In this document: piece after piece, positions 9,411 to 19,712 of the stretch
How positions within the stretch are numbered: the stretch's first letter is position 1
Layout of the letters: each line of letters opens with the position of its first letter
Assembly (NCBI GenBank): GCA_019316985.1
Contig: CP079215.1
Span: 2,480,001-2,544,000 of the forward strand
DNA from: Paraniabella defluvii
GTDB taxonomy: Bacteria; Bacteroidota; Bacteroidia; Chitinophagales; Chitinophagaceae
Direction: 5' to 3'
DNA: 64,000 bases
Made by a program: the position numbers and the translations under genes
The notes under the pieces: generated by a model
Database searches by the model: none
What the model was told of the DNA's origin: nothing
Seen by the model: the letters and a program-made list of their open reading frames with translations, nothing else

Positions 9411-10316
9411 ATGATCAAACGCACCCTGTACTTTGGTAACCCTGCCTACCTGAAAACCAAAAATGAACAGTTATTGGTGGAGCTGGCTGATACCGGTGAA
9501 ACAAAAACCGCGGCTATCGAAGATATAGGAGTATTAATACTAGATCATCAACAGATCACCATCACGCACAGTGTTATTGCCAAGCTGCTGGCGAACAACG
9601 TAGCGCTGATTACCTGCGATGACATCCATCATCCCACTGGCTTAATGCTGAATTTAGACGGTCATACCCTGCAGAGCCAGCGCTTCCAGGCGCAGCTGGA
9701 TGCTTCCGTACCCTTAAAAAAGCAATTATGGCAGCAAACGGTGGCGGCGAAAATTATCAACCAGGCCAACCTGCTGGCGCAGTATCGTATTGCTAATAAA
9801 ACCCTGCTCAACCTCGCAGCCAAAGTAAAAAGTGGCGACAGCGACAACTGTGAGGCACAGGCCGCTAATTATTACTGGAAAAATGTGTTCCCGCTGTTCC
9901 CGGGGTTTAAACGCTTCAGGAAGGCGAGCCGCCCAACAATTTATTAAACTATGGCTATGCCATTTTACGAGCCATAGTGGCGCGCAACCTGGTGGGGAGC
10001 GGGTTACTGCCAACCCTGGGCATTTTTCACCGCAATCAATACAATGCCTATTGCCTGGCCGATGATATGATGGAGCCTTACCGGCCTTATGTAGATAAAG
10101 TGGTTTACGAAATTGTGCGCATGAACGGGCATTTTTGGAGCTGACGCCATCCATGAAACAGCAGCTCTTAGGTATCCCGGCTATGGATGTGAGCACAGAT
10201 GGGGAAAAAGTCCTTTAATGAATGCAGTACAGCGCACCACCGCAAGCCTGGCCAAATGTTTTGAAGGAAACAGCCGCAAGCTGCTGTATCCTGTCATGCC
10301 TCCTTCATTCGTTTAA
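9411..10316 (+). CDS. cas1: CRISPR integrase subunit Cas1, type II (three frame breaks)
   Basis: Cas1 with Cas2 captures and integrates new spacers. The N-terminal beta domain starts [18 protein letters not shown]; the helical domain carries the metal-site Glu in [14 protein letters not shown] (near residue 149), His in [14 protein letters not shown] and an acidic patch in [13 protein letters not shown]. Breaks near 9917, 10130 (T5 run) and 10210 (A5 run) are each repaired by one base, giving 302 residues ending at TAA 10316. The length and the [11 protein letters not shown] opening are typical of type II Cas1. It lies 5 bp after the transposase and 3 bp before cas2, so it belongs to the same transcript. 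Confidence 0.95.
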
Positions 10317-10657
<341 letters not shown>

Positions 10658-10673
10658 ATAAACCAAACTAACT

Positions 10674-11533
10674 ATGAAGCGATCAGACTTTATCAGGGTA
10701 TTGCTGGCTTTTTAGGCTTCGCGGTTTTGCCGGCCGGGATGGTAAGGCAGTATCGCCGGGTATACCTGCTGCAAAGCTTTGTAAGGGGTTTCCGTTTTAA
10801 TAATGGCCCGCAGCTATTGGAGAAGATGCTAGAAGGGGATATGCTGGAGTTGGTGCGCGAGCCGTATAACACATTTGATGACAGAGCCATCGCACTGCAT
10901 TTCAATCAACATAAGATCGGCTATATACCCCGGGAAGATAATGATATGCTTAGCAAAATTAATGGATGCGGAAGTTGTTCAGTTGAATGCAGAAATAACC
11001 CATTTGAATAAGGCAGCCAAAGCCTGGGAAAATGTGCATATTGCGGTATATGTGCTGAAGGAAACAACAGGCGATCTGCCGGCTGCGGCTACTTATTTAA
11101 CCCAGCTGGAGACGCCTCACTACCGCACCGTTAAGCTATCTGCAGAAAGAGTGGTACATGTATATTTTTATGCGGGGATGAAGAAGAAGTGCTGGATGCT
11201 GGCAGCTTTTATGATACGTTGATGATTGCCGCCGGGAACAACAATATGCCTGATATACTGCATAAAGATTTTCAATCGGGTTTTCAGTTTCAAAAGATGA
11301 TTGAAGAGGGAAGGGTAGTGATTAACCGGAACCGGCTGCCCGGAGACCTTAAAGGGGACAGCCTGACTGAGGCGTTATCGAAAAACGTTATCGCGCTGGA
11401 TAGCCTCTTTGATGAACAGGGATATGTAGTGGCTAATGTGAATCGCGCAGCCGGCCTTTCGGGTCGTATTGAAAAAGTAGTGAGCACTTTCGATCGGTCG
11501 GGAAGACTGTTTTATGAGGTGCAGTTTCTATAA
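10674..11533 (+). CDS. HIRAN-domain protein with hydrophobic N-terminus, adjacent to CRISPR array (frame-broken)
   Basis: ATG at 10674 begins MKRSDFIRVLLAF, and after an early break GFLGFAVLPAG, so the N-terminus looks like a signal or anchor. Residues about 30-105 form a HIRAN domain: SFVRGFRFNNGPQLL, EGDMLELVREPYNTFDDRAI, HKIGYIPREDNDM. HIRAN domains bind DNA 3' ends or damaged DNA in helicases such as HLTF, and also occur alone. The C-terminal 170 residues (DILHKDFQSGFQF, YVVANVNRAAGLSG) are unrecognised. Breaks near 10697 and 11170 each need one added base; one at about 10960 needs one removed. The joined product has about 286 residues. The start is 16 bp after cas2 and the gene ends before the array terminator, so it is likely the last gene of the cas transcript. 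Confidence 0.75.
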
Positions 11534-11550
11534 AATGCGCTAACGGGAAC

Positions 11551-11580
11551 AAAAAAACGGGCTGGAAGGCCCGTTTTTTT
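11551..11580. terminator. Bidirectional rho-independent terminator between HIRAN gene and array
   Basis: AAAAAAACGGGC, 6-nt loop, GCCCGTTTTTTT: a perfect 12-bp stem with A and T runs on the two flanks. It can stop the cas/HIRAN transcript (plus) and the pre-crRNA transcript (minus). Confidence 0.9.
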
Positions 11581-11631
11581 ATCCTGCTGACAACCTGAAA
11601 TCCTTTACTGTTGCGGCTTTGGTCGAAACGA
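11581..11631. other. Cas-proximal flank of the CRISPR array (candidate integration-side leader)
   Basis: 51 bp between the terminator and the first repeat. CTTTGGTC at 11617-11624 is complementary to GACCAAAG in the first repeat (11641-11648), so an 8-bp hairpin can form across the array edge. If the degenerate repeat marks the old end of the array (13344), new spacers would enter here. Confidence 0.4.
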
Positions 11632-13344
11632 GTTGTCAAAGACCAAAGGTAATTTGAAATTGAAAGCAATTCACAACTTCCATTCCTTTGCTGGTTTAAA
11701 GCCAGGTGTTGTCAAAGACCAAAGGTAATTTGAAATTGAAAGCAATTCACAACAAATGCTGCCTACAATAGCGAAGCTGATCAGTTGTCAAAGACCAAAG
11801 GTAATTTGAAATTGAAAGCAATTCACAACATAATAGTTGTGCTTGTTGCATTATGATAGTTGTCAAAGACCAAAGGTAATTTGAAATTGAAAGCAATTCA
11901 CAACCCAGTAACCGTAACAAACGATGGATCACTTGTTGTCAAAGACCAAAGGTAATTTGAAATTGAAAGCAATTCACAACTTCTTTTAGGTAATATTCAA
12001 GAGACTTTTTGTTGTCAAAGACCAAAGGTAATTTGAAATTGAAAGCAATTCACAACTAAGATGACCCTGGCCGATTTCTACGTAAAGTTGTCAAAGACCA
12101 AAGGTAATTTGAAATTGAAAGCAATTCACAACACAAAATAAGGACGATGTAGAAAAGAACATGTTGTCAAAGACCAAAGGTAATTTGAAATTGAAAGCAA
12201 TTCACAACACAAAACAAAAGCATGAGGACGCTAAAGCCGTTGTCAAAGACCAAAGGTAATTTGAAATTGAAAGCAATTCACAACAGCGGAAACGCGTATA
12301 TCTTCACACAGTACGTTGTCAAAGACCAAAGGTAATTTGAAATTGAAAGCAATTCACAACAAAATACACCAGACGCTATCCTTTGCAATAGTTGTCAAAG
12401 ACCAAAGGTAATTTGAAATTGAAAGCAATTCACAACGGTGAAACACTAATCAAAACAGGTAGTTAGTTGTCAAAGACCAAAGGTAATTTGAAATTGAAAG
12501 CAATTCACAACAGAGAGTACGAAGCTAAAACATTGTGCATTGTTGTCAAAGACCAAAGGTAATTTGAAATTGAAAGCAATTCACAACCTCCCGTTCGCAG
12601 ATTCACCGTAATAGGCTGTTGTCAAAGACCAAAGGTAATTTGAAATTGAAAGCAATTCACAACTGAATGTCGCCTTACTTATGTCGAATATGAGTTGTCA
12701 AAGACCAAAGGTAATTTGAAATTGAAAGCAATTCACAACCTATTGCATCAAGGGTATCGGCTACGATCTGTTGTCAAAGACCAAAGGTAATTTGAAATTG
12801 AAAGCAATTCACAACAAGAGATTAGGTGAGGTGCTTGGTTACTGCGTTGTCAAAGACCAAAGGTAATTTGAAATTGAAAGCAATTCACAACTTCATCACC
12901 GGGATGGACACTTTGAGTCAAGTTGTCAAAGACCAAAGGTAATTTGAAATTGAAAGCAATTCACAACCTTGTTTAAGTTCTTTCTTAGGTTATCCAGTTG
13001 TCAAAGACCAAAGGTAATTTGAAATCGAAAGCAATTCACAACTGGGCAAAAGAACACTGCAACTTCTTGCCAGTTGTCAAAGACCAAAGGTAATTTGAAA
13101 TTGAAAGCAATTCACAACGGTGTGCTGGCGATACTTACCGCCGTTACCGTTGTCAAAGACCAAAGGTAATTTGAAATTGAAAGCAATTCACAACCGCTGC
13201 TCATAGCTTATAATTAATTGATTGTTGTCAAAGACCAAAGGTAATTTGAAATTGAAAGCAATTCACAACTAAATTCGTCTGAGTTCATTTCGAATGAGGT
13301 TGTCAAAGACCAAAGGTAATTTGAAATTGAAAGCAATTTACAAC
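11632..13344 (-). CRISPR. Type II-C CRISPR array, 23 repeats of 46 bp and 22 spacers of 29-30 bp
   Basis: Repeats start at 11632, 11708, 11784, 11859, 11935, 12011, 12087, 12163, 12239, 12315, 12391, 12466, 12542, 12618, 12694, 12770, 12846, 12922, 12997, 13073, 13149, 13224 and 13299. Plus-strand repeats begin GTTGTCAAAGACCAAAGGTA and end GCAATTCACAAC. All look identical except the one at 12997 (one T to C at repeat position 30) and the last at 13299 (one C to T at position 41). Spacers are all different; I saw none matching the rest of the window. The tracrRNA anti-repeat fixes transcription on the minus strand: the crRNA repeat is GUUGUGAAUUGCUUUCAAUU..., so the 13299 copy is first in the transcript. 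Short apparent reading frames here are only the repeat translated. Confidence 0.99.
13311..13318 (-). promoter_or_regulatory. In-repeat -7 box TACCTTTG (shown for the 13299 repeat; present in all 23)
   Basis: In crRNA orientation each repeat has TACCTTTG at positions 27-34, an exact TAnnTTTG match, with GTTG at positions 1-4 (22-bp spacing rather than the usual 19). Transcription would start near the repeat/spacer junction. Confidence 0.4.
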
Positions 13345-13435
13345 GCCATCCAACAGGCACCCGTTGTGTTTTATGGTAACCGCGCTAATGCATGAACGTA
13401 TATATTTTTGCACAAATCCAAAAAATGAGAAACGC

Positions 13436-14061
13436 TTAAAGTCTCTTCCTTTCCTTTTTCAATATAGACCGTACTGCTTTTTTATAGTTCCTTTCATAAC
13501 TGCCGTCATCGGTTTGATTGTCGTAAACAACAACACCCGAATCTTTAACAGTGCCATCTTTTATTGTATAAAAGCCGGTCCAGATTTGACCCGACATTAC
13601 ATAACTGGTTACCAGGTTATGCTCCGGCACGTATGTGGGGTTTTTGATGGTTTCAAAGCCTTTGATCTTGGACAGTTGGTGCTGAACGGTATCAACCAGG
13701 TATAAATAATAAGTCTGGTTGCTTCTCACATCCGAAATGTTTTGTACTAAAATATCCGGTATTGTATCATTGTTAAAGTCAGCGAACTCGACATTCCGGG
13801 TTTGGCTAAAAACAGAATCAGAAAAAATGAGGGAATATTGCCCGCCTGATAACCGGCTTACGGTAAACAGTGTATTCGGAATGTTTTCATCTTTATTGCC
13901 TGAATCAATAACCGCTAAGGTTATCCGGTAATTTTATAGGGAGACGCCGAGTCGAAATTAATTGTAGATGCATGATTTAAAGAATAGGTGTTTTGCCCCG
14001 AGCTGGTCACCGCTGTTAGCAGTAATAGGATAGGGGCTATAAAGGACCAGTATTTTAGCAT
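13436..14061 (-). CDS. Secreted protein with an FG-GAP/VCBS-like motif (one frame break)
   Basis: ATG at 14061 begins MLKYWSFIAPILLLLTAVTS followed by SGQNTYS, a signal peptide with probable cleavage after SSG. After a break near 13935 the frame continues LAVIDSGNKDENIPN, EFADFNNDTIPDILVQN (an Asp-rich calcium-type loop as in FG-GAP/VCBS repeats) and SDVRSNQTYYLYLVD. It ends with a basic tail KAVRSILKKERKRL. The layout resembles XAC2610-related secreted proteins, recalled from similar sequences. Length about 208 residues. Function unknown. It lies 92 bp beyond the array on the same strand as the pre-crRNA. Confidence 0.6.
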
Positions 14062-14161
14062 ACTTTTTCTGTTCTTAACCTTGTTGAGTCATATTGCTGT
14101 CACGCCTGCCGGTTTAAAGATATTCAATATGCACTGTTTTTCAATCCCAATACTACTCCGG

Positions 14162-14754
14162 TTATGCTTCTGCCGGCCCTGTCTTAACTTTTCCTGCCCG
14201 CACGTAACGGCCAATAATTACACCGGTTGACGTTATAATATGATCGGATAAGGTGTAGGATTTCGGAAGCGCGCCTGTATCAAAAAGCCGCTTACCCTTA
14301 CCAAGAAGAATTGGATGTATTTTAAGTCTTAATTCGTCCACCAGGTCGTTACCCAGTAAGAGGTGTACTAATTCGCTGCTACCCCATACCTGTATATCGG
14401 GTCCGGCTGATTGTTTGAGTTGCCGAATATCTGCAACCGTTGTAATAAAACGGGTGTTATTCCATTCAGATTCATTCCGGGTTGCAGATAATACATATTT
14501 TTCTCCCTCGTTAATGCCTGGCCAATAGTCTTTGTGTAGCGGCCAGTACTGCTCCCATATCTCAAAAGTTTTTCTTCCTAAAAGATAGGATGCGGGTTGC
14601 AACTCTTCCTGAACCACCTTGCCATATGCTTCGTCGCCATATGGCGCCGTCCAGCCACCGTATTTAAAATCCCCGATTCGTCTTCCTTCGGGCCGCCTGG
14701 AGCCTGAATAACACCATCCAGCGTAAGCATAGACAAAACAATGATCTTTCTCAT
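14162..14754 (-). CDS. Dihydrofolate reductase-family protein (RibD C-terminal-like), frame-broken
   Basis: The start ATG at 14754 gives MRKIIVLSMLTLDGVIQAPG, the opening typical of the stand-alone DHFR-like/RibD-C reductases of Bacteroidota. After a break near 14680 follow FKYGGWTAPYGDEAYG, SYLLGRKTFEIWEQYWP, QVWGSSELVHLLLGNDLVDE and IHPILLGKGKRLF, all family hallmarks; LLGRKTF and VWGSS line the NADPH site. About 197 residues. The true substrate is unknown. These are not folate enzymes as a rule. A longer in-frame extension upstream exists only in a different reading register and is ignored. Confidence 0.85.
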
Positions 14755-14858
14755 ATTCATTAAATTTATTGAAACATAAAGATCGTCTATAATGCATAGG
14801 TGGATAAAGGTGAAATGTGACAAATACAGGGAGTGTTGCGACAGGCGTTGCCTGTTGC

Positions 14859-15323
14859 TTAATTATTCGTTTTCCCGTCTACACGCATCCATTCATCATA
14901 CGAAATAACCCCCAGTTCAGGTTTGGCATCACCTTCTAAAACAGCTATAAATTCCAGCTGGTGACCATCCGGGTCATTAAAATAAATAGCAATTGCCGGC
15001 ATCCATGCAAAAACCATGGGTTGTTCGGAACCGTCTTTGAGGAAATTATAAGGACGCAAATTGCGCTCCTTCAGGTACGCCGTAGCCCGGTTTACAATAA
15101 AGTCTTTATCACATCTAAAAGCAAAGTGCTGCGGGTTGATTTGCGATTGGGGTTTTTCCCAAAGGCCCAGCATTGCCTCTCGCGGTTTCCCTACCCAGAA
15201 AAACGCAATGCTTCTTTCTTCTTCATAATAACAGGGAGTAAGCCCTAAAACCTGCTGGTAAAAATTAATGGACGCTTCCAGGTTCTTTACAAACAGGTGC
15301 GTTTCGTACAGTCCTTGTATCAT
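14859..15323 (-). CDS. VOC-superfamily (glyoxalase/bleomycin-resistance fold) protein
   Basis: Intact, 154 residues. It starts GLYETHLFVKNLEASINFYQ with His at the first metal position, has LGLTPCYYEEERSIAFFW, then INPQHFAFRCDKDF (second His) and DPDGHQLEFIAVLEG (metal Glu in the last strand). This is the paired beta-alpha-beta-beta-beta VOC fold. Closest types are fosfomycin-resistance-like or glyoxalase-like proteins, but the substrate cannot be read from sequence. It is one of the few genes here without a frame break. Confidence 0.85.
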   Translation of the reverse strand: MIQGLYETHLFVKNLEASINFYQQVLGLTPCYYEEERSIAFFWVGKPREAMLGLWEKPQSQINPQHFAFRCDKDFIVNRATAYLKERNLRPYNFLKDGSEQPMVFAWMPAIAIYFNDPDGHQLEFIAVLEGDAKPELGVISYDEWMRVDGKTNN

Positions 15324-15845
15324 ATCAGTTGTTTAAAAATTGCGGATTATAAAACCTGTTGATAATCGTCGCTCAAAGGCTCACCGGTTTATTGATCCAT
15401 TGTATTGATAGCACTTTCTTCCGTTATATTCCCCGGAGGCTCCGGCTATTGCCTTGTAGGTAAGATAATGTTAAATCGAATGCCAGCGATTGGCACAACA
15501 GTTTAATAATGAACGCGTGTAGGCCTCAAAAGTTTATAATAAAAAGAAATATTGCCGTTCTGTCTGAACTCAGATTAATGTATAACCTTTCCTAAGAAGT
15601 AACCTGGTAACCGGCAATAAAAAACCCCTCGTGGAAACGTGGGGTTTAAACCAAAACTAACTGCTTATGAGAAAACTTTTTATGTATTTATATATAGTAA
15701 GACGTTACTGTTTTCTAATTCCTTCGCTTCATCCTGCCGTTTAACATTTTTTTAAGTATCTGCTTCGGTGGCGTCTTGCCATATATTGATGTAACAACCG
15801 TTGCATATTATTGTTGTACCGGCGGCCTTTTTAACAGGTAAATAA
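15324..15845. other. 522-bp gene-free stretch with one hairpin
   Basis: I support no gene. A hairpin AAACCCC / GGGGTTT (15622-15628 with 15641-15647) precedes AACCAAAACTAACTGCTT and an ATG at 15667 that opens only 25 codons (MRKLFMYLYIV...). The MRKLF opening resembles the start of SusC-type receptor genes, so this may be a relic leader; that is inference. Confidence 0.4.
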
Positions 15846-17326
15846 TCAGGCATTACTGATATACTCATCTTCTAACGGAGGTAACTTTTTAATAAAGCTG
15901 TTATTCAGCGAAACAACGGAAGAAGCCGAGTAGAGGCCAATAAAATGATTATTATAGCTGTAGTCAATCAACGTTAGTTTTACCAGGCCATCAATAGCCA
16001 GTTCAATATAGTTCCCAAACCTGATAAGCTTGAAATGGTAGGTATAACGGGGTTTATGGTGAACCGGTTATCCTGCAAAACCTTGAAATTGAAATTAGAC
16101 CGGATATCTGCTTCGTTAAACCCCAGGCCCGAACTTCAATATGGCCGTTAACCACATCAAACGAATAGTAATATCCCGAGCCCTCTTCGTCCATATCAGT
16201 TACAAGTCCCAGCTTTCCCATTCCCTCTACCGAAAGTACACCCTCCCATATAAAATCGTCAGCAGGTTTTTCCACTACGAAAATTTCATAGCCACTCCTG
16301 GAGCCTACTACCCAACGGTTATCTTCAATGGTATACGAAGCGGTGGCATTGTTGAATAAGCAATAGACTTTATTAAAATGATTTTGATCAAAAACATCGT
16401 AGGCTATATCTTCCCAGTGATCAAAGCTTTTCAGTAACAGGCGCCCTTTTTCATCGGTATCTAACTGCTTGGGAGGCAAAAACACGCGGTGCGAATTGAT
16501 CAGGCCTGATGTATAAAAAAAAGGAATAGATCAGCGTTTTGCCATTAATGCTTTCCACTACTCTTGCCGCGTAATTGCCCTGTGGTAGCAGCACATTGGC
16601 ATGAAAAGCATGGTACTCACCAAGAAAGGTATCACTAAACCAGTACCGCACTTTCACATCTTCCCTTATAGAGGCGATAGCATAATAACGGCCATTCAGC
16701 TCAAACACGCAGGGACATTCCAAATCATCGTATACCATGGGCATATGCAGTGGCTTCAGGTACTGGATGCTGTCGGTTTCCTGTTTTAATAACCCGATAC
16801 AGCCGCGCCGTGAAACAGGCCCCTGGGCAGACCGGGCACAGACCAGGTAGTAAGGCGTATTTTCATGTTCAATCCGAAAAGGATCCCTGAAGCTGAGCCA
16901 TTTACGTGGGCTGTCCTCCATACTTTCATAGTAAGGGCCTTTAGATTCGATGGGGAAAATACCCTGGTTTTTTTTCTCCCAGTTGTACAGGTCGTAAGAA
17001 ACGGCCAGGCCTATCATGGAGTTGGTACCCCGCAATTTACGCTGCAGGCCGGTATAATACATTTCAAAACGCTCTCCCACCTTACATACATGCATGGTCC
17101 ACAACATATCGTCGTCCCACTCGCCCGGATCTCCTACGAACAGGGCATTTTTTACTCTTTTCCAGGATATGCAGTCGTTAGATACTGCATGTGCGATATA
17201 GTCATGATTGGGAATGATCAGGTGAAATAAATGATAAATGCCATTATGAAGTATGATCGTTACATCCCCGATCTCCCAATCGCTAAAACCCGAACCGGAA
17301 TAAAAACTTCTTTGTATGTTTTGCAT
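15846..17326 (-). CDS. GH32-like beta-fructosidase / five-bladed propeller glycosidase (frame-broken)
   Basis: ATG at 17326. GH32 enzymes cleave sucrose or fructans with an Asp nucleophile, an RDP-motif Asp and a Glu in the EC motif. Here SDWEIGDVTIILHNGIYHLF takes the nucleophile position, WLSFRDPFRIEHENT is the RDP motif, and YDDLECPCVFELNGRYY is the ECP motif. After a T8-run break at about 16520 comes a C-terminal beta-sandwich (VYCLFNNATASYTIEDN, SGYYYSFDVVNGHIEVRAW). Two further breaks (about 16130, 16060) lead to HFIGLYSASSVVSLNNSF and TGA 15846. About 494 residues. No signal peptide is seen, so it is probably cytosolic. It is divergent from the sucrose-phosphate synthase gene 50 bp away. 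The sugar is inferred. Confidence 0.75.
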
Positions 17327-17376
17327 TTGTTTTAAAATAATTATATTTCAACCACTCAAAAACCACACCTATAAAA

Positions 17377-19548
17377 ATGAAAAGTTATTACATTCAGCTA
17401 TTTAGCCCTCATGGCTTGATAAGATTTCACCAGGCAGAGATAGGGCGCGATAAAGATACAGGAGGACAGGTTAAATACGTATTAGAATTACTGGAAGCGC
17501 TCTCAAAGCACCCACAGGTAAGAAAGGTAGATCTTTTTACCCGGCGTATCACTGATAAAAGAGTGTCTGCATCATACAGCCAGCCGGTAGAAGTTGTAAA
17601 TGAAAAAGCCCGCATCATCAGGATAGACTGCGGAGGACAACTATATAAAGAAAAAGAACAACTATGGGATCACCTCGATGAGTTCATTAATAATACCATA
17701 CGGTTTAATGAAGAAGAAGACGACTATCCCGATGTATTGCATGGCCATTATGCCGATGGTAACTATATCGCCTGTGAGCTTAGTAAAATCTTTGCCCTGC
17801 CTTTAATTGCAACCGGTCACTCTTTAGGCAGAAATAAAAACGAATGCTTTTAAACCAGGGCTGGGAAGAGAAGAAGGTAAACGATCGGTTTAATATGCAG
17901 CGTCGTATAGATGAGGAGGAAAAAGTAATAGCCAATGCAGATGTTGTAATTGTAAGTACGCGCCACGAAATAGAAACGCAGTACATGGGATACCACAACA
18001 GGTTGCAGGCGAACTTTAAAAATACCGCCGGGAGTTAACAGCGACGTGTTCTATCCTTATTACCGCCTGGAAATGCCGTCGTTTGCTATGACGATTGAGC
18101 AGGAACAGGCGCTATACAAGATCAACTCCGAGATTGAACGGTTTTTATTTAATGCAGACAAGCCGCTGATATTATCTATCGGCCGGGCGGATAAACGTAA
18201 GAATTTTGAAGCGATCATTACCAGCTACGGGCAGGACAAGGAGTTACAGGCTATGGCCAACCTTGCCATTTTTGCAGGAGTGAGAAAAGATATCACACAA
18301 ATGCCCGAAGATGAAAAGGAGATATTAACCAATCTCCTGCTGCTGATGGACAAATACGATCTGTATGGAAAAATGGCCTTACCGAAGAAGAATGATCCTG
18401 GAGTGGAAGTGCCTGAAATATACCGTATTGCCGCCCGGAAAAAGGCGTTTTTGTAAATGCTACTCCCGGTGAAAATTTCGGCTTAACGATAGTAGAGGCT
18501 GCTGCATGCGGTTTACCCATTGTTGCGTCGCCTACAGGCGGCCCTAAAGAAATTGTTGAACAGGCTAACAATGGTTTGTTGATTGATGTTGAAGACACTG
18601 CCGCCATCGCTACTGCGTTGAAAAAGATTATAGCCGACAGGGCATTATGGGACCAGTATTCGGCTAACGGTATCAGGGCGGGCGCTGAAGATTATGCCTG
18701 GAATAAGCATGCGGAAAAGTATATAGCAATCATCAACGAAATATTCGCGGAGAAATCTGAAAAGTTCCGGCCCCAGAGTTCGTTTGGAAGAAAGCTGGCA
18801 GATGCCAATATGTTTTTAATCAGCGACCTCGACGGCACGCTGGTAGAGGGGATGATATGACCGGGCTGGATGAGCTGATGAACTGGCTGCGCCATAATCC
18901 CAATGTTGTTTTTGGTATATCAAGCGGCAGAAGTAAGGCCCTGATGCAGGAGGCGCTCGAAAAATACCCTTTGTAAACCCGGATGTGCTGATCTGCTCTG
19001 CCGGCACAGAACTGTACTACACTAAAGACTTTATACCTGATGTTGGTTGGGAAAAGCATATTAATCACCAATGGAAACGCCCGCAGATACAAGCCGCGAT
19101 GGAAGAACTGCCTAATATCACCTTACAGGGCGCCGGTGCACAATGGCCATTTAAGATCAGCTATTTTGCTACAGAAAAGTTTACAGGAGACGACCTGGCA
19201 AATGTAAATAAACAGCTGTACGACCGCAAGCTTCCGGCAAAGGTATTGCTTACTGATAATAAATACCTGGATATCATACCCCGCCGAGCGGGTAAAGGCA
19301 ACGTGGTGCGGTACCTTAGCTATAAATGGAAGCTGCCGGTAGAGCAATTTATAACCGCGGGGAATGGCGGTAATGATATCGATATGCTGCAGGGACAGGC
19401 AAAAGGTATCGTTGTAGCTAATTATAGCAAGGAGCTGGATGTGTTGCAAGGCAAGCGTAATATCTACTTTGCGAAGGAGCCTTTGTCTTCGGGTATATTA
19501 GAGGGGATAAATTTTTATGCTAAAAACGCCAAAAAGCAGGACAAATAG
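17377..19548 (+). CDS. Sucrose-phosphate synthase / sucrose-phosphate phosphatase-like fusion (frame-broken)
   Basis: The N-terminal GT4 part opens SPHGLIRFHQAEIGRDKD and TGGQVKYVLELLEAL, the plant/cyanobacterial SPS signature, with HGHYADGNY, TGHSLGRNK, SIGRADKRKNFEAI and NATPGENFGLTIVEAAACG (donor-binding Glu region). The C-terminal HAD part has FLISDLDGTLVEG (nucleophile Asp), GISSGRSKAL, KYLDIIPRRAGKGN and AGNGGNDIDML (metal Asp). SPS joins UDP-glucose and fructose-6-P; SPP dephosphorylates the product. Breaks near 17850, 18025, 18450, 18857 and 18970 interrupt about 725 residues. Both catalytic modules keep key residues, so a bifunctional enzyme is plausible. It is divergent from the GH32-like gene. 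Confidence 0.88.
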
Positions 19549-19619
19549 TGGTTTTTTGAATACAAAACGGACGAGGTCTGTAAGTTTAACAATACTTTCA
19601 TATTTATGGCATAATATTA

Positions 19620-19627
19620 TATATTTG
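19620..19627 (+). promoter_or_regulatory. -7 promoter box TATATTTG upstream of the OmpA-type gene
   Basis: Exact TAnnTTTG match 85 bp before the ATG at 19713. The -33 position, 19 bp upstream, reads TTCA, a weak match to TTTG. Confidence 0.45.
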
Positions 19628-19712
19628 CTCATTAATTATGCGTTTCTACTTGTTTTCTAGATAGAAATAGATAGTAACGTATAACTATAACTAATAGACC
19701 CCAATAAAAATT

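Noticed and set aside
11747-11932. Open reading frame with repeated CELLSISNYLWSLTT peptides
   Set aside because: It is the CRISPR repeat and spacers translated; the peptide repeats with the 76-bp period.
11632-13344. Plus-strand transcription of the array
   Set aside because: The tracrRNA would then pair with the 3' part of the crRNA repeat, which does not fit type II guides; the plus strand near 4300 also lacks a terminator.
13345-13435. Array leader with a promoter for the minus strand
   Set aside because: The TATTTTTG match there points along the plus strand, away from the minus-strand pre-crRNA, and no good minus-strand TAnnTTTG was found.
15667-15744. Short SusC-like gene start (MRKLFMYLYIV)
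   Set aside because: Only 25 codons and no receptor sequence follows; kept as a note on the gene-free stretch.
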